From assembly GCF_964019385.1 (NCBI RefSeq), contig NC_088645.1:35341798-35405797 (forward strand): a stretch of DNA of 64,000 nt, given 5' to 3'. Shown piece by piece: positions 1-10,139 of this stretch; the stretch's first letter is position 1; each line of letters begins with the position of its first letter. Under the pieces are notes generated by a model. The model did not search any database. It was not told the origin of the DNA and worked only from the letters and a program-made list of their open reading frames with translations. Origin of the DNA: Sycon ciliatum (lineage: Eukaryota; Porifera; Calcarea; Leucosolenida; Sycettidae). Both the position numbers and the translations under genes were made by a program.

Positions 1-59
1 GGAGTGTTCGGTTTGGTGGGAAGGCCAGCCTTGTGCACTTTTCCAGGATCGCGCTTCTA

Positions 60-108
60 CTTATTTTTTTATTATTTGAACTCGGATGGTGAACCAATAT
101 TATTTAAT
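60..108. repeat. Left fragment of foldback MITE (target of the Ngaro-like insertion)
   Basis: The segment around 75-100 reads like the end motif (ACTCGGATGGTGAACCAA) of a foldback repeat seen again near 20.2, 23.2, 38.8, 47.2, 52.2 and 56.5 kb. Its continuation, the GGAGAAGGACAAAATG module, is found at 5151 just after the retrotransposon. The retrotransposon therefore landed inside this MITE. Confidence 0.7.
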
Positions 109-446
109 GTCGCAGTAATGTAGTTAGTGTGTGTTAGCATCCACCGATCACACTGCCATGTTTGCATCTGCCGCGCACCGCTGCATCGGTGCATTGTGCA
201 CTGCACTCACACTGCCAGCGCATAGATTCGGGCACGCTTGGCCTGACGTCACACAACTGCTTCCTTTGAACTTTTGCTCACTGCACTCACACTAGTACAC
301 TGCCAGCGCATGGATTCGGGCGCGCTTAGCCTGACGTCGTACAACTGCTTCCTTTGAACTTTCTCTTTCTTTCTTGCTGCTGGCTTCACTTCAAAGACTA
401 GTCTAATTAGTGGTGACTTTTAGCTTGTGCCAGCACCAAATTTTCA
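106..446 (+). repeat. Split direct repeat A1 (5' terminal repeat)
   Basis: This 341-bp block runs from AATGTCGCAG to CACCAAATTTTCA and is repeated, apparently without change, at 4470-4810. It probably carries the promoter. It contains an imperfect internal duplication (GACGTC-containing modules at about 245 and 330). Confidence 0.9.
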
Positions 447-515
447 GAACTGCGAGCCGAGCTGGACGATCGAGGTCTGCTGACCACCGGAAAGAAATCC
501 ATTCTGGTTCAGAGA

Positions 516-1493
516 TTGCTGGACGACATGGAGAGAGAAAACCTGGGTCCAACTCAACCTTCAGCAAACGACTCTGCCGAACCCACTGTGGATACATGCG
601 AGGTGCTCGCCGATCCCCCGGTCACCTTGGATCCGACTGGTATTCGCGAACTTATTCGGGCTGAAGTTCGTTCTGCCATCACAGACGAGATTGGAGCCTC
701 TCTTCTGTCGCAGCCAAGTGCGGCACCAGCGCCACCAGCTGCGTCATCCGACATTGGCATGGGTGCTGCGTGCTCCACACCGCCTCACGCTGGAAATCTG
801 CACGTCCCAAAGTCGGTTCAGGATAGGATATTGCGAGGTGAGTTTGTGGACTTCGACCAATTGTTGCCTGAGATCTTGGGGGCAGTTGATAGCAATAAGT
901 CGTTCGAGCTCAGATCCAGTTCATCCGGGGGTGCACTGGAAGTCGTAGAGGTGAACACCACTCGCCCGGTTCGTAGACGTGTGCACGATATCGCCACTTG
1001 GTTAGAAGCATGGTCTCTGTATATGCATGTTGTGATCAGCAATGCACCCCACCGCACAGCAGAACTCCTGTCATACCAGTGCATGATCTTGGCGGCCAAC
1101 AGGCAGTATTTTGCAGAGGCTTGGCTTATGTATGACCAGCAATTTCGAAGGCTTGTCGCTTCACAACCTGGCAAGCGCTTTGATACGATTGACATAAATA
1201 CATGGCAGCTGTGCATCACAGGCAAGGCCAGGCATAGATGTCAGTCGTGCAGCCTTGTCCACCCAGCAGCTGCAAGCAACATGTGTCCTTTTCGTCCCAA
1301 ACATGCACACCAAGCTCAAACATCATCATCCTCACTGCTCACCCGCAACAACGCAGGTGCCGTCATCTGCCGAAACTTCAACCTTGGCAAGTGTAGCTGG
1401 TCAAATTGCCGGTTCTCCCACATCTGCAACCGCTGTGGCAAGGACCACCCCCGCAGCAAGTGTTCCGGCAAAGGTCAGCGACCAGCCCAGTAG
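516..1493 (+). CDS. Gag-like ORF1 of the Ngaro-like element
   Basis: The predicted protein has 325 residues. Its central part contains the segment VHDIATWLEAWSLYM, which is clearly matched by INDFSAWLEAWTIYM in the decayed second element (17.4-17.9 kb), so it is a conserved Gag core. The C-terminus (about residues 284-320) carries a CCCH-type finger (C-x7-C-x4-C-x3-H) followed by a C-x2-C-x3-H-x4-C knuckle, expected for nucleic-acid binding by a retrotransposon Gag. The first ATG after the A1 repeat is used. The 3' end overlaps the RT ORF by about 240 nt in another frame, so RT is probably made by frameshifting or reinitiation. The N-terminal third is not recognised. Confidence 0.75.
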   Translation: MLDDMERENLGPTQPSANDSAEPTVDTCEVLADPPVTLDPTGIRELIRAEVRSAITDEIGASLLSQPSAAPAPPAASSDIGMGAACSTPPHAGNLHVPKSVQDRILRGEFVDFDQLLPEILGAVDSNKSFELRSSSSGGALEVVEVNTTRPVRRRVHDIATWLEAWSLYMHVVISNAPHRTAELLSYQCMILAANRQYFAEAWLMYDQQFRRLVASQPGKRFDTIDINTWQLCITGKARHRCQSCSLVHPAAASNMCPFRPKHAHQAQTSSSSLLTRNNAGAVICRNFNLGKCSWSNCRFSHICNRCGKDHPRSKCSGKGQRPAQ

Positions 1494-3144
1494 TTCGGGA
1501 TTGCAATCCCAGCCTGAGCAACCAATAACTGTTGCATGTGTACATAATTTTGTTCCCCCTCACATTAATAATTCCTCTGTACATACCCCTTTGCATGTCT
1601 CTCGTTTTGAGCTTCTATTGCGTCATCACCCCGATAAAGAATTTGCTTCCTATGTGCTAAACGGGCTGCGCTACGGCTTTAGCATAGGTTTCACTGCTTC
1701 ACGCGACGTTTCTGTCCAGTCTGCTAATCTGCCATCTTCTGCTGCTTGTGCCTCCTTTATTTCTGACCAGCTTTATGCTTCTTGCCAGCGTGGCGAAACT
1801 GCTGGTCCTTTTAGTGCAGCCCCGTTCACCTCCATGCGCTGCTCTGGTGTCGGCGCGGTACCGAAGAAGAACGGCAAGCTTCGTATGATTCACCATCTTT
1901 CTAGCCCCGCCGGTAATAGTGTGAACGACGGAGTTCCAGCTGACCAGTTTTCCCTGCACTACATCAGTATTGACGATGCAATCGAGTCTATTATGTCCTC
2001 ACCTCAGCCGGTGTACCTCGCAAAGCTGGACATCAAAAGTGCATTCCGGCAAATCCCAGTTCGTGCTGAAGACCACTCACTACTCGGCATATTCTGGCAA
2101 GGCAACTACTATTACGAGCGGGTGCTACCGTTTGGGCTTCGCTCCAGCCCAGCCATTTTCGATTCCGTTGCCTCGGCCATAGAGTGGATTATCCGGAACC
2201 ATTTCTCCATTGCCGACCTATTCCACTACTTGGACGACTTCCTAAACGTCACAACTGGCCATACTGTCGCCCAGCGTCAACTAGCAATCCTGCTGCGAGC
2301 CTTCATCTATTTGGGCGTGCCGCTAGCGCCAGCAAAGGTGGAAGGTCCCGCGAGATCACTGACGTTCCTCGGCATTATTCTGGACTGCGAGCGGCTCGAG
2401 GCCAGGCTCCCCATGGACAAGCTCAACGACCTCCGATCGCTATTGGCCAGCACGATCAACAGCCGGAAGATATCCCAACGCCAACTCGAGTCCCTATTGG
2501 GTAAGCTCTCGTTTGCTGCCCGTGTCATCACTCCAGGCCGTACCTTCATGCGTCGTCTGTGGTCCCTCTGCTCACGGTTTCAGCAACCACACTACTCAAT
2601 AACTTTGACCCAAGAATGCGTGGATGACCTGCTATGGTGGATGAGGCTACTAAGTGAGTGGAACGGGAAGTCCTTCTTCTTGCACCCTAACTGGACCCCA
2701 TCACCAGATCTCCAGCTATACACAGATGCAAGTGGCACTCACGGCTGGGGTGCTTACAACAACGGGTAATGGATTCAAGGTTCATGGAACAGTGCCCAGA
2801 TGCTGCAGTCTATTGAGTGGAAGGAGCTGTTTGCCCTCGTGGCAGCCTGCGCCACATGGGGCGACGAATGGGCTAAGCTCCGGATTCGGGTACACTGCGA
2901 CAACTCGGCGGTAGTGGACTGCATCCGTTCGGGCACGTGCAAAGCCCCAGCTGTGATGAAGTTGCTACGCGAACTGTTCTTCGTTTGCTATGAGTTCAAC
3001 TTTCATGTTAGCGCTGTGCAAATTGCCGGCTCCAAGAATGTCATTGCAGATTGCCTTTCTCGTTTTCTTATGCAGGAATTTCGACGTCATGCTCCGTTGG
3101 CGCGGCCAAGTCCAGACCGTGCTCGTCTTCCAGCAGTCTTGTGA
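1255..3144 (+). pseudogene. Reverse transcriptase-RNase H (ORF2), one in-frame stop
   Basis: The reading frame from 1255 encodes a DIRS-type reverse transcriptase. It shows a fingers motif (VPKKNGKLRMIHHLSS), a palm motif with LDIKSAFRQIP, and the catalytic YLDDF at about residues 325-329. A connection follows (FLGIILD...GKLSF), then an RNase H whose four acidic sites are all visible (LYTDASG, WKELFAL, VHCDNSAVV, NVIADCLSR). A TAA at 2767-2769 splits RNase H between its first and second catalytic segments. The frame continues unchanged on both sides, so this is a single nonsense change and not a frameshift. The true start is uncertain because the ORF overlaps Gag. Without readthrough this copy cannot make full RT-RNase H. 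Confidence 0.85.
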
Positions 3145-4073
3145 GTGAAGTTACTAAGTACGCTGCCTGTGCAATTGCTGCTAATACCAGACGCACCTAC
3201 TCTGCCGGTGAGCGTCGTTTTGTCAGTTTCTGCTCCCTTTGCAATCTGCAACCTTACCCAGCTTCTGATCTTACCCTCAGCTGCTTTTGCGCTTTTCTTG
3301 CTCGCTCTGTCCGCCCTTGCACGATATCTGTTTATTTGCAAGCTGTACGGAATGCACACATTGAACAGGGTCTAGAGGATCCCCTGATCGAGACCTGGCT
3401 TCTCAAGAGAGTGTTGAAGGGTGTTCAGCGGTGCCATGGGACCGAGACAGTAAAGCCTAGATTGCCCATAACTATGCCAACTCTAAGGAAATTAGTCGAT
3501 GCCTGTGATCACCTCCCCGTGTTGCCCGAGCATGACCGAGTTCTCTTCAAGTCTGCTGTGCTGTTGGCATTCTTTGGTTTCCTAAGGTGCTCCGAATTTA
3601 CAGAGGGCCTTACAAGAGAGTGTATCAGATTTGAGTCGGGCAGCATGACCATCCTGCTAAAGAGATCAAAGACAGACCAATTTGGAAAGGGAGTCCATAT
3701 TGTCATTGGACCGGCCGGTCGCCCTTACTGCCCTGTGTATGCTATGCTACGCTACCTGGCGATGATTGGCAGTCGAAACGCATCCACTCCTCTGTATGTA
3801 CTTGCCAAGGGTGTGCCGTTATCCAGAGCTGTTTTCACCAGTACTGTGCGCTTGCTGCTTGAAAAGGCTGCGGTGCCAAACATCGAACTCTACTCGGGGC
3901 ACTCATTCCGAATTGGCGCAGCTACTACCGCTGCCATGGCAGGGATACCTGATTCGCTGATTTGTTCTGCCGGCAGGTGGCAGAGCGATGTGTGTCTACG
4001 CTATATGCGAATTCCAATGGAGACCAAGTCCAAGATCTCGGCTCAGCTTGCCTCAGTGAGTGACCTTATCTGA
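3051..4073 (+). CDS. Tyrosine recombinase (ORF3) of the Ngaro-like element
   Basis: This 340-residue protein replaces the DDE integrase of LTR elements and would insert a circular DNA intermediate by site-specific recombination. The N-terminal core-binding region (about residues 35-140) contains TRRTYSAGERRFVSFC. The catalytic part has the first arginine in FGFLRCSEF (about residue 180), the HSFRIGAATTAA box supplying His and the second Arg (about 284-287), a Trp in GRWQSD, and the nucleophile Tyr in LRYMR (about 317). The frame is complete and overlaps the end of ORF2 by 94 nt. All key residues are present, so it could be active. Confidence 0.9.
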   Translation: MPFSFSYAGISTSCSVGAAKSRPCSSSSSLVSEVTKYAACAIAANTRRTYSAGERRFVSFCSLCNLQPYPASDLTLSCFCAFLARSVRPCTISVYLQAVRNAHIEQGLEDPLIETWLLKRVLKGVQRCHGTETVKPRLPITMPTLRKLVDACDHLPVLPEHDRVLFKSAVLLAFFGFLRCSEFTEGLTRECIRFESGSMTILLKRSKTDQFGKGVHIVIGPAGRPYCPVYAMLRYLAMIGSRNASTPLYVLAKGVPLSRAVFTSTVRLLLEKAAVPNIELYSGHSFRIGAATTAAMAGIPDSLICSAGRWQSDVCLRYMRIPMETKSKISAQLASVSDLI

Positions 4074-4192
4074 TTCTTTGCACGGACAGTTTATGTTCCA
4101 TCCCTGAAGTCCTAGCATAGGAATGTCACTGCTCGATAATTTCTTAATGCTGGGCGGGGGGGTTGTTCGGGGATAGTGTTGCTGCTTTGTGG

Positions 4193-4473
4193 AGCTCTAT
4201 CGCTCCTAACTGGTCACTTGCTTCGCTAGTTGCGGCTCTTCACGAGCCAGTTGTTGCCAATTGCATTGGCTTTGCCTTGCAACCCCATTGTGGCACAATG
4301 TGGGTTTATTGCGGCTCATCGCGAGCCAGTTGCTGCCAGTGGCCTGGCATTGCTTTCCAGCTCTTCGAGCTTTTGCATTACAAGACCAGTTACTCGAAGC
4401 AGCACACTATCTCCAAAACAATTCCTTGTTGCCTTGGGCTGAGTATGAGTGTGTGAGGGATATGGTGCTAATG
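4193..4473 (+). repeat. Split direct repeat B1
   Basis: The 281-bp block starts at AGCTCTATCGCTCC and ends at GTGCTAATG. It is repeated at 4862-5142 with about three differences near 4320 and is joined directly to A2. Confidence 0.9.
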
Positions 4474-4810
4474 TCGCAGTAATGTAGTTAGTGTGTGTTA
4501 GCATCCACCGATCACACTGCCATGTTTGCATCTGCCGCGCACCGCTGCATCGGTGCATTGTGCACTGCACTCACACTGCCAGCGCATAGATTCGGGCACG
4601 CTTGGCCTGACGTCACACAACTGCTTCCTTTGAACTTTTGCTCACTGCACTCACACTAGTACACTGCCAGCGCATGGATTCGGGCGCGCTTAGCCTGACG
4701 TCGTACAACTGCTTCCTTTGAACTTTCTCTTTCTTTCTTGCTGCTGGCTTCACTTCAAAGACTAGTCTAATTAGTGGTGACTTTTAGCTTGTGCCAGCAC
4801 CAAATTTTCA
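4470..4810 (+). repeat. Split direct repeat A2
   Basis: Second copy of A1, 341 bp, abutting B1 with a shared AATG. After 4810 the sequence differs from that after A1, which defines the repeat end. Confidence 0.9.
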
Positions 4811-4861
4811 CCCTCCATCCCTCCCATTTTATCATCTTGCTAATGGTACTATGGAACATTT

Positions 4862-5142
4862 AGCTCTATCGCTCCTAACTGGTCACTTGCTTCGCTAGTT
4901 GCGGCTCTTCACGAGCCAGTTGTTGCCAATTGCATTGGCTTTGCCTTGCAACCCCATTGTGGCACAATGTGGGTTTATTGCGGCTCCTCACGAGCCCGTT
5001 GCTGCCAGTGGCCTGGCATTGCTTTCCAGCTCTTCGAGCTTTTGCATTACAAGACCAGTTACTCGAAGCAGCACACTATCTCCAAAACAATTCCTTGTTG
5101 CCTTGGGCTGAGTATGAGTGTGTGAGGGATATGGTGCTAATG
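4862..5142 (+). repeat. Split direct repeat B2 (3' terminal repeat)
   Basis: Second copy of B1. It ends at GCTAATG, immediately followed by the interrupted MITE. Confidence 0.9.
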
Positions 5143-5445
5143 ATGACAAAAAAAGGAGAAGGACAAAATGTTACGAGTTACGACTAACTGTCCAGCAAAG
5201 TAACCAGATCTTATACAGTCAGCGAGTGCAACAAAATGGCACAAAACTGACAAGGAGAACTGAGACATTGGGCCAACTGACACCTAGCTCCAACACTTCT
5301 CCAAGGCGCAAACCAGCAAACTTCCAACTTGGAAGGCTCAGGTTCGGAAGGTCCAAAGCTGACTGTACATGATCTGGTTACGTTGGTGGACAGTTAGTCA
5401 TAACTCGTAAAAAAATTGTCCTTCTCCTTTTTTATCATTATTATC
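5143..5445. repeat. Foldback MITE, right portion with inverted arms
   Basis: The arm at 5151-5215 (GGAGAAGGACAAAATG, ACGAGTTACGACTAACTGTCC) returns as its reverse complement at about 5365-5440. The family recurs at 20.0, 38.9 and 52.2 kb. Confidence 0.8.
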
Positions 5446-5805
5446 ATTATTTTGTATTCATATTTCTCTAGGGCAGTCCCAACAGATCCATGGTCTCCTC
5501 ATGGGGTACCCTAGCCAATCTAGGACTGCGATACGAAATTGACTTGGTGAAGCAGCAAGGCGAGCGTGTTCACTTTGTATCGTGCCCAGGGATGAGCTTA
5601 CTGTGCTTTTTTTGCATACGAAATCACAATTGTGTAGCAGTCTTTGATTTTGATTAGCATTCTTCTTTGAAGGTTGGGTGTTTACCACATTGTACTTGTT
5701 GAGAGTGATGCCTTGAAAGCCCATTTGCAAAAAAACGACCGAAGCATGCATGTTCACGCAGATAGAGAGTACATACCTGCACCACATACACCCGCAGTGT
5801 TTGCA

Positions 5806-6157
5806 GGTTTCCAAGAGTATATACATGTGACCCCCCAAGAGTGTGCAACTCTGCATATGGGGTCTCCGTCGGCGAAAACTCACATCGCGTGTCTCAGATA
5901 CCTTTGTACTACGTACAAACGTAGGATAGCGTGCGCGCAATCCGAAAATCTGCCGTGATCATGCTGGGGATTTGCATACGTGCAGTGAGTTTCAGTCAGA
6001 GAGTGCTTTTTTTAGTACTCCGCTGCTTGCTAAAAAAGGCTGGAAACGTACAACTGCGACACTGCACCACGTGATGTGAGTTTTCGCTGTTGGCGTACCC
6101 CATAGAAAGGGTATCAGGAGTTGCACACTCTTGGGGGTTATATACTCTTGATGGTAC
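5806..6157. repeat. TIR MITE with AAGAGTGTGCAACTC ends
   Basis: The left end near 5808 (CCAAGAGTATATACAT, then CCCCCCAAGAGTGTGCAACTC) is inverted at about 6113-6157. The next inner segment, GCGAAAACTCACATC, is also inverted near 6070. The same family lies at 7720-8084, with a lone end at about 40090. Confidence 0.75.
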
Positions 6158-7190
6158 AAGTACTGGACAGCGCAGGCTAGGCATGGATAGCCTGCATGTA
6201 TTGCAATTTTCTGCGAGTCACGGTGACTTTTGAGCAGCAATAGACCGATTTTGCATTGCAAACTGCGATGCGATACAGGATATATTCACCCCTGGTGCCG
6301 TTTGTGGATTGCAGCAAATGTACACTCAAACTTGTAATTGAAATCACCTGAGAAAAATGTGCTTGAAGTACACCTCTTAAGTGTGGATACTCTCGCACAT
6401 CAACAGTAGAGTTTCATCACATCCACAATGTTTGTTTAGCAAACCAACTGTGTCACTGTAATACTGATTACATCCTAAATAATTTGGGCCACCGATAATG
6501 AATTTTGGCATTATTTTACAGCACATTTGGTATAGAAAAATTGCAGGAGACCAAATCACACTCCCATTGTTTGCCTAGCACAAAATCTGTGTCCGAGCCT
6601 CAAACAATAGTTCAAACTCACACTTCTTTAAGATTTATCAGGTTGTCAAATATATTATTTGGAAGGGTTGTAAGTTCATTCCTGTCCAGAAACCTGCATA
6701 AACAGACCATAAAATGTGCAGAAAGATTACATGGAAATCACCAGTAAAGTAAAGCTATTATGTCAAATTGATACATTGGAGCTCTTCGCCTGCTACTTCG
6801 TAGGTCAAGAATGTGTGAGTGCCATGAGGGCTGCTTCCTACCTGCCTATGGAGATTCACAGGAATCACGAGTTTTGCTCAGTCACTATTGATGCTCGCTC
6901 CGTTCCTCACGTTCAAGCAGTAACCGCTGCATTTTGGCAGCTCAGTAACTATTGATGCTCACTCCGCTCCGTTCCCCACACACGCTCGCACACTTTCACA
7001 CACGTGCACGCACACTACACACGCATGCACATACTTAGATACCCCTATCTCCATACATACTTTGATTCGCTGATGCACTTTCATTTCTCTTGTTTTTTTG
7101 TTGTTGTGTTTAATGTGCGCAAGCTCCACTGCAGCCCCTTCATTACATAAAAACCTTACACACGCCATCTTCCAGTGGGTTTTGTCTCTA
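6158..7190. other. No gene recognised
   Basis: I see only short ORFs without recognisable motifs. A CA-rich, simple-sequence stretch lies at about 6960-7040. A short sequence near 6415 (CACAATGTTTGTTTAGCA) is loosely repeated near 6555. Confidence 0.5.
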
Positions 7191-7212
7191 ACGTCGACAA
7201 TCACTCTTCACA

Positions 7213-7600
7213 TGTACTTGTAGCAGAGTTGGGTGGGTGGGTCTAAAGGTTTCGCAATCACCGTCACCACCATCATTGCCCTTCGCCCCTCCGTCATCAT
7301 CATCCTCATCATCGCCCTCACTATTGTCACTCTCTTCACCCACCTCCTTGTCATTGCCATCAGCATTCTCTTCATCGTCCCTACCACCATCACCATCAGA
7401 GTCCTCCCTTGTCCTCGTTGTCCGGCTGGCCATACTCCGTTTCCTTAGAGGTTGACAATTCTCATGATACGTGTTTGTTCCCGTGAACGTGCTGTTATCG
7501 CTGCAGCAGTCTGGACATCTGGGAGTTAGTAAGTATGAGTAATTTTTGTACTCCCGTGGTGTGATTTTTGGCCTGCGCCAAGCACAAGGGGAACCTTCCG
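7213..7600 (-). CDS. Probable host exon: Cys-rich segment followed by an acidic tail
   Basis: On the minus strand a good acceptor (TTTTGTTTCAG) ends at 7601. The frame that follows (phase 1) stays open for about 135 codons to a stop at 7188. It encodes RRPKITPREYKNYSYLLTP, then a Cys-rich stretch (CPDCCSDNST, TYHENCQP), a basic LRKRS patch, and a long Asp/Glu/Gly-rich acidic tail. Candidate GT donors lie near 7213-7222, so the 3' border is approximate. The Cys-rich part before the low-complexity tail argues for real coding sequence, but I do not recognise the family. The acidic tail could suggest a nuclear or chromatin protein; that is inference only. Confidence 0.45.
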
Positions 7601-7719
7601 CTGAAACAAAACTGAAGAAAATGGTTGTTGTTTGCTCCTGTGATGTAATCTTTGTAGCTCGTCACAAGTAGTTTCTGTTTGGAGCAGAAAAACTAAAATT
7701 GACTATTTACTGCTTGGTT

Positions 7720-8084
7720 GTACCAAGAGTACACAACCAAGAGTGTGCAACTCGACGACCCCCCAGGCCACCGCGGAATTGTTTTATGACATCAGTCTTG
7801 GGCGGCTGTTTCGCTCGCTGATGCCGCCATGCGTAGCCTGAGATCAAAGTACAAAGAATCTGTACATCACCGCTAAGGCAATCGAAGCAGAACAACGGAC
7901 GATAGATCGACGTGTCCTGAACCTGGTGAACTCTCACCGTATCTACAAAATATGAGCGGGAAAGCATACGCACTTGATCATACTACAGCCAAAGAATGAC
8001 GCAATAAAAAATTCCGCCGTGGGTGAACCCATCGCAGCTCGAGATAGGAGTTGCACACTCTTGGTTATGTACTCTTGGCTGTAC
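7720..8084. repeat. TIR MITE, second copy of the AAGAGTGTGCAACTC family
   Basis: The left end GTACCAAGAGTACACAACC plus AAGAGTGTGCAACTC is inverted at 8048-8084. The length is close to that of the copy at 5806. Confidence 0.8.
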
Positions 8085-8131
8085 TCATGTACTCGTGTAC
8101 TCAGACATGCAAGTTTACTCGTATTTTAGCT

Positions 8132-8326
8132 TCTCATATCCTTACTAGTGAGCTACCTGACGTATTATCTTTCTACTCCTCTACTCTAAGTTTGTATCAG
8201 CCGCGCATGCATTTCCGTTGTGCTGCTGAGCTTCCCTGTCGTTCCAGTTCGGCGTTCTAGCTTTGATCTTGAAGTCAACAGTTCCCCTTTTGTCTTGTCC
8301 TGAACTGCTCTGGTGTGATCATAATA
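8132..8326 (+). repeat. Gypsy 5' LTR
   Basis: Matches 11557-11760 from TCATATCCTTACTAGTGAG to GTGATCATAATA. It lacks a 9-bp segment (around GATAGATCA) that is present in the 3' LTR. The first bases are TC here and TG in the 3' copy. Confidence 0.9.
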
Positions 8327-8340
8327 TTTGGTGACGAAGT
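8327..8340 (+). promoter_or_regulatory. Primer-binding site of the Gypsy element
   Basis: TTTGGTGACGAAG follows the 5' LTR directly, where tRNA primers minus-strand synthesis. I cannot name the tRNA with certainty. Confidence 0.6.
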
Positions 8341-8359
8341 TCTTGATTCAGCTGCCACG

Positions 8360-9379
8360 ATGAGCACAGTAAAATCATTGAACCCGTTTGACCTGGAACC
8401 GCCTGAGTCGGTTGGCCCTTGTTGGGAGAAATGGTTGGCTCGTTTCGATAATTATTTGATTGCAGCAAACATCACGGAAGACGAGCGTCAGAGAGCCCAG
8501 CTCTTGCCCGGTGGCGGTGAGGACGTGTTTGACGTCTACCTCACCTTTGACAGCAGTAGTATTACAAGGTACAACGACTTGAAGGATGCTCTTACGGCTC
8601 ACTTCAGTCCGAAACGCAACAGGGAATACGAGATCTACTTGTTCCGTCGTGAGAAACAATCTCAGTCGGAGACCCTTGATAGCTACGTAACTCGTCTTAG
8701 GCGTTTGGGCAAGCACTGTCAATTTGCAGATATGGACACAGAGCTAAAGTCTCAGGTCGTACAGCACTGTGTGTCGTCGAAGGTATGTGAAAAGGCTTTC
8801 ATGGAGAGCAGCATGTCGTTGGCAGACGTCCTTACTTATGCGCGGTCAGTAGAAGTCACGATGTCGTCCGTGGCAGCCATGACCGGGGCCAGCAGCTTCA
8901 GCACGCCTGAACAGCCCCAAGTCCATAAGGTGGAGAGGCGACACCCATCAAGTCGTGACAAGCCCAGTCCTTCCAGTAAGGCCGTTCGCAAATGTAGCGG
9001 ATGCGGGGGGGGGGGGGGGGGGGGGGGGAATGGCACGACAGCCGCTCGGATTGCCCAGCATGGAGCAAGACGTGCAAGTCCTGCAGCAGGTCGAATCATT
9101 TCGCAAAGGTATGCCGGACGAAGGCTGTGCGTCAGTTTTCCGAGCAGAGAACCCCTGAGTTCGCATCACCTGACCAGACGGCGGAATACAGCGTGGAGCT
9201 GCACCACACCAGTTGCTCTGGTCATGTGCGTTCCAACGTGGATCATTATGTGTAGTGTGAGTCTGGCTGGCACCCCTGTTGTGTTTGAGATAGACACCGG
9301 AGCAGCAGTAACAATAATCAACAAAGCGGAGTACCAGACACTGGCGTCGAAAGATACCAAGCAGCTACTCCCCGAATAA
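8360..9379 (+). pseudogene. Gypsy Gag and protease, frame disturbed by a G24 tract
   Basis: The ATG at 8360 is the first after the primer-binding site. The Gag has the typical retrotransposon-gag pattern (WEKWLARFDNYL, YNDLKDALTAHF, ETLDSYVTRLRRLGKHCQF). A run of 24 G at 9005-9028 falls in the zinc-knuckle region. The Cys/His spacing of the second knuckle (CKSC...NHFAKVC) continues in another frame after the tract, so the G-run changed the frame. The protease active site (FEIDTGAAVTII) is read at about 9286-9320 in the original frame. It would process the polyprotein in an intact element. Confidence 0.8.
9005..9028 (+). repeat. Homopolymer of 24 G inside Gypsy gag
   Basis: Uninterrupted G run within the zinc-knuckle coding region. 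Its length may be unstable or affected by sequencing. Confidence 0.9.
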
Positions 9380-9385
9380 CCCCGA

Positions 9386-10121
9386 ATGACCTGCCGAGCT
9401 GTAGGTCGTATGCTGGCAAGATCATCGCAGTTATTGGTCGTCTCATCTGCAATGCCCGTCTGCAATGCCCGTCATGCGAAGAACTCGGCTCAACTGACCA
9501 TGTTTGTCGTCGAGGATTCTGGTCCGAATCTGTTGGGTAGAGACGCGCTGCAGACGCTAAAGCTCAACTGGAACCGAGTCTTCAATGTCACCGGAGATCT
9601 GAGCAGTGACCTCCTGAGCAAGCATCCTGATGCTTTCAAGCCCGGACTAGGCACCTGGAAGCACGGCAGTGTCAAGCTTGCAGTCGACCGCAATGCTTGA
9701 CCTCGCTTCCTGAAAGCTCGCTCTGTGCCTTATGCTCTACAGTCTGCCGTTGAGAAGGAGCTGGACAAACTAGTCGATAACAATATCATTCAGCCAGTCG
9801 AATTCGCTGAGTGGGCAGCACCGATTGTGCCAGTTCTCAAGAGCAATGGCCAAGTCCGCATCTGTGGTGATTATAAGTGCACTGTTAACCATCAACACCA
9901 CAAAGGGTCTGTTTGTGTACAACCGACTGCCTTTTGTTGTGTCTTCGGCCCCGAGCATATTTCAATGTACGCTCGACCAATTGCTAGCTGGAATACCAAT
10001 GGTCGTGATCTACTTAGATGACATCCTTGTCTCTGGCGCAGCTCGTGAAGAACACGACAAACATCTGAACATGGTTCTGGAACGTCTCAACGCAGCTGGA
10101 TTGCTACCGTCGTCGAAGTGA
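9386..10121 (+). pseudogene. Gypsy reverse transcriptase fragments
   Basis: Segments read in different frames. They cover the linker after protease (PNLLGRDALQTLKLNW), the RT N-terminal block (ELDKLVDNNIIQPVEFAEWAAPIV, then VRICGDYK), and the palm from LPFVVSSAPSIFQ to VVIYLDDILVSG. The stretch between GDYK and LPFVVSS, which normally carries the first catalytic Asp, is missing. The enzyme is therefore dead. RNase H coding is absent downstream. Confidence 0.8.
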
Positions 10122-10139
10122 ACTCTCCATCATCGATGG

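Larger units (their letters stand above)
106..5142 (+). mobile_element. DIRS-superfamily (Ngaro-like) tyrosine-recombinase retrotransposon, near intact
   Basis: The element has the order A1 - Gag - RT/RNase H - tyrosine recombinase - B1 - A2 - B2. A1 and A2 (341 bp) look identical, and B1 and B2 (281 bp) differ at about three sites. These split direct repeats, the recombinase in place of a DDE integrase, and the lack of room for a DAM-type methylase domain after RNase H fit the Ngaro branch better than DIRS1 or PAT. I see no classical target duplication. The shared border at A1 start, B1/A2 junction and B2 end is the tetranucleotide AATG, a candidate recombination core. The A copies suggest a young insertion. 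One in-frame stop interrupts RT-RNase H. Confidence 0.9.
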
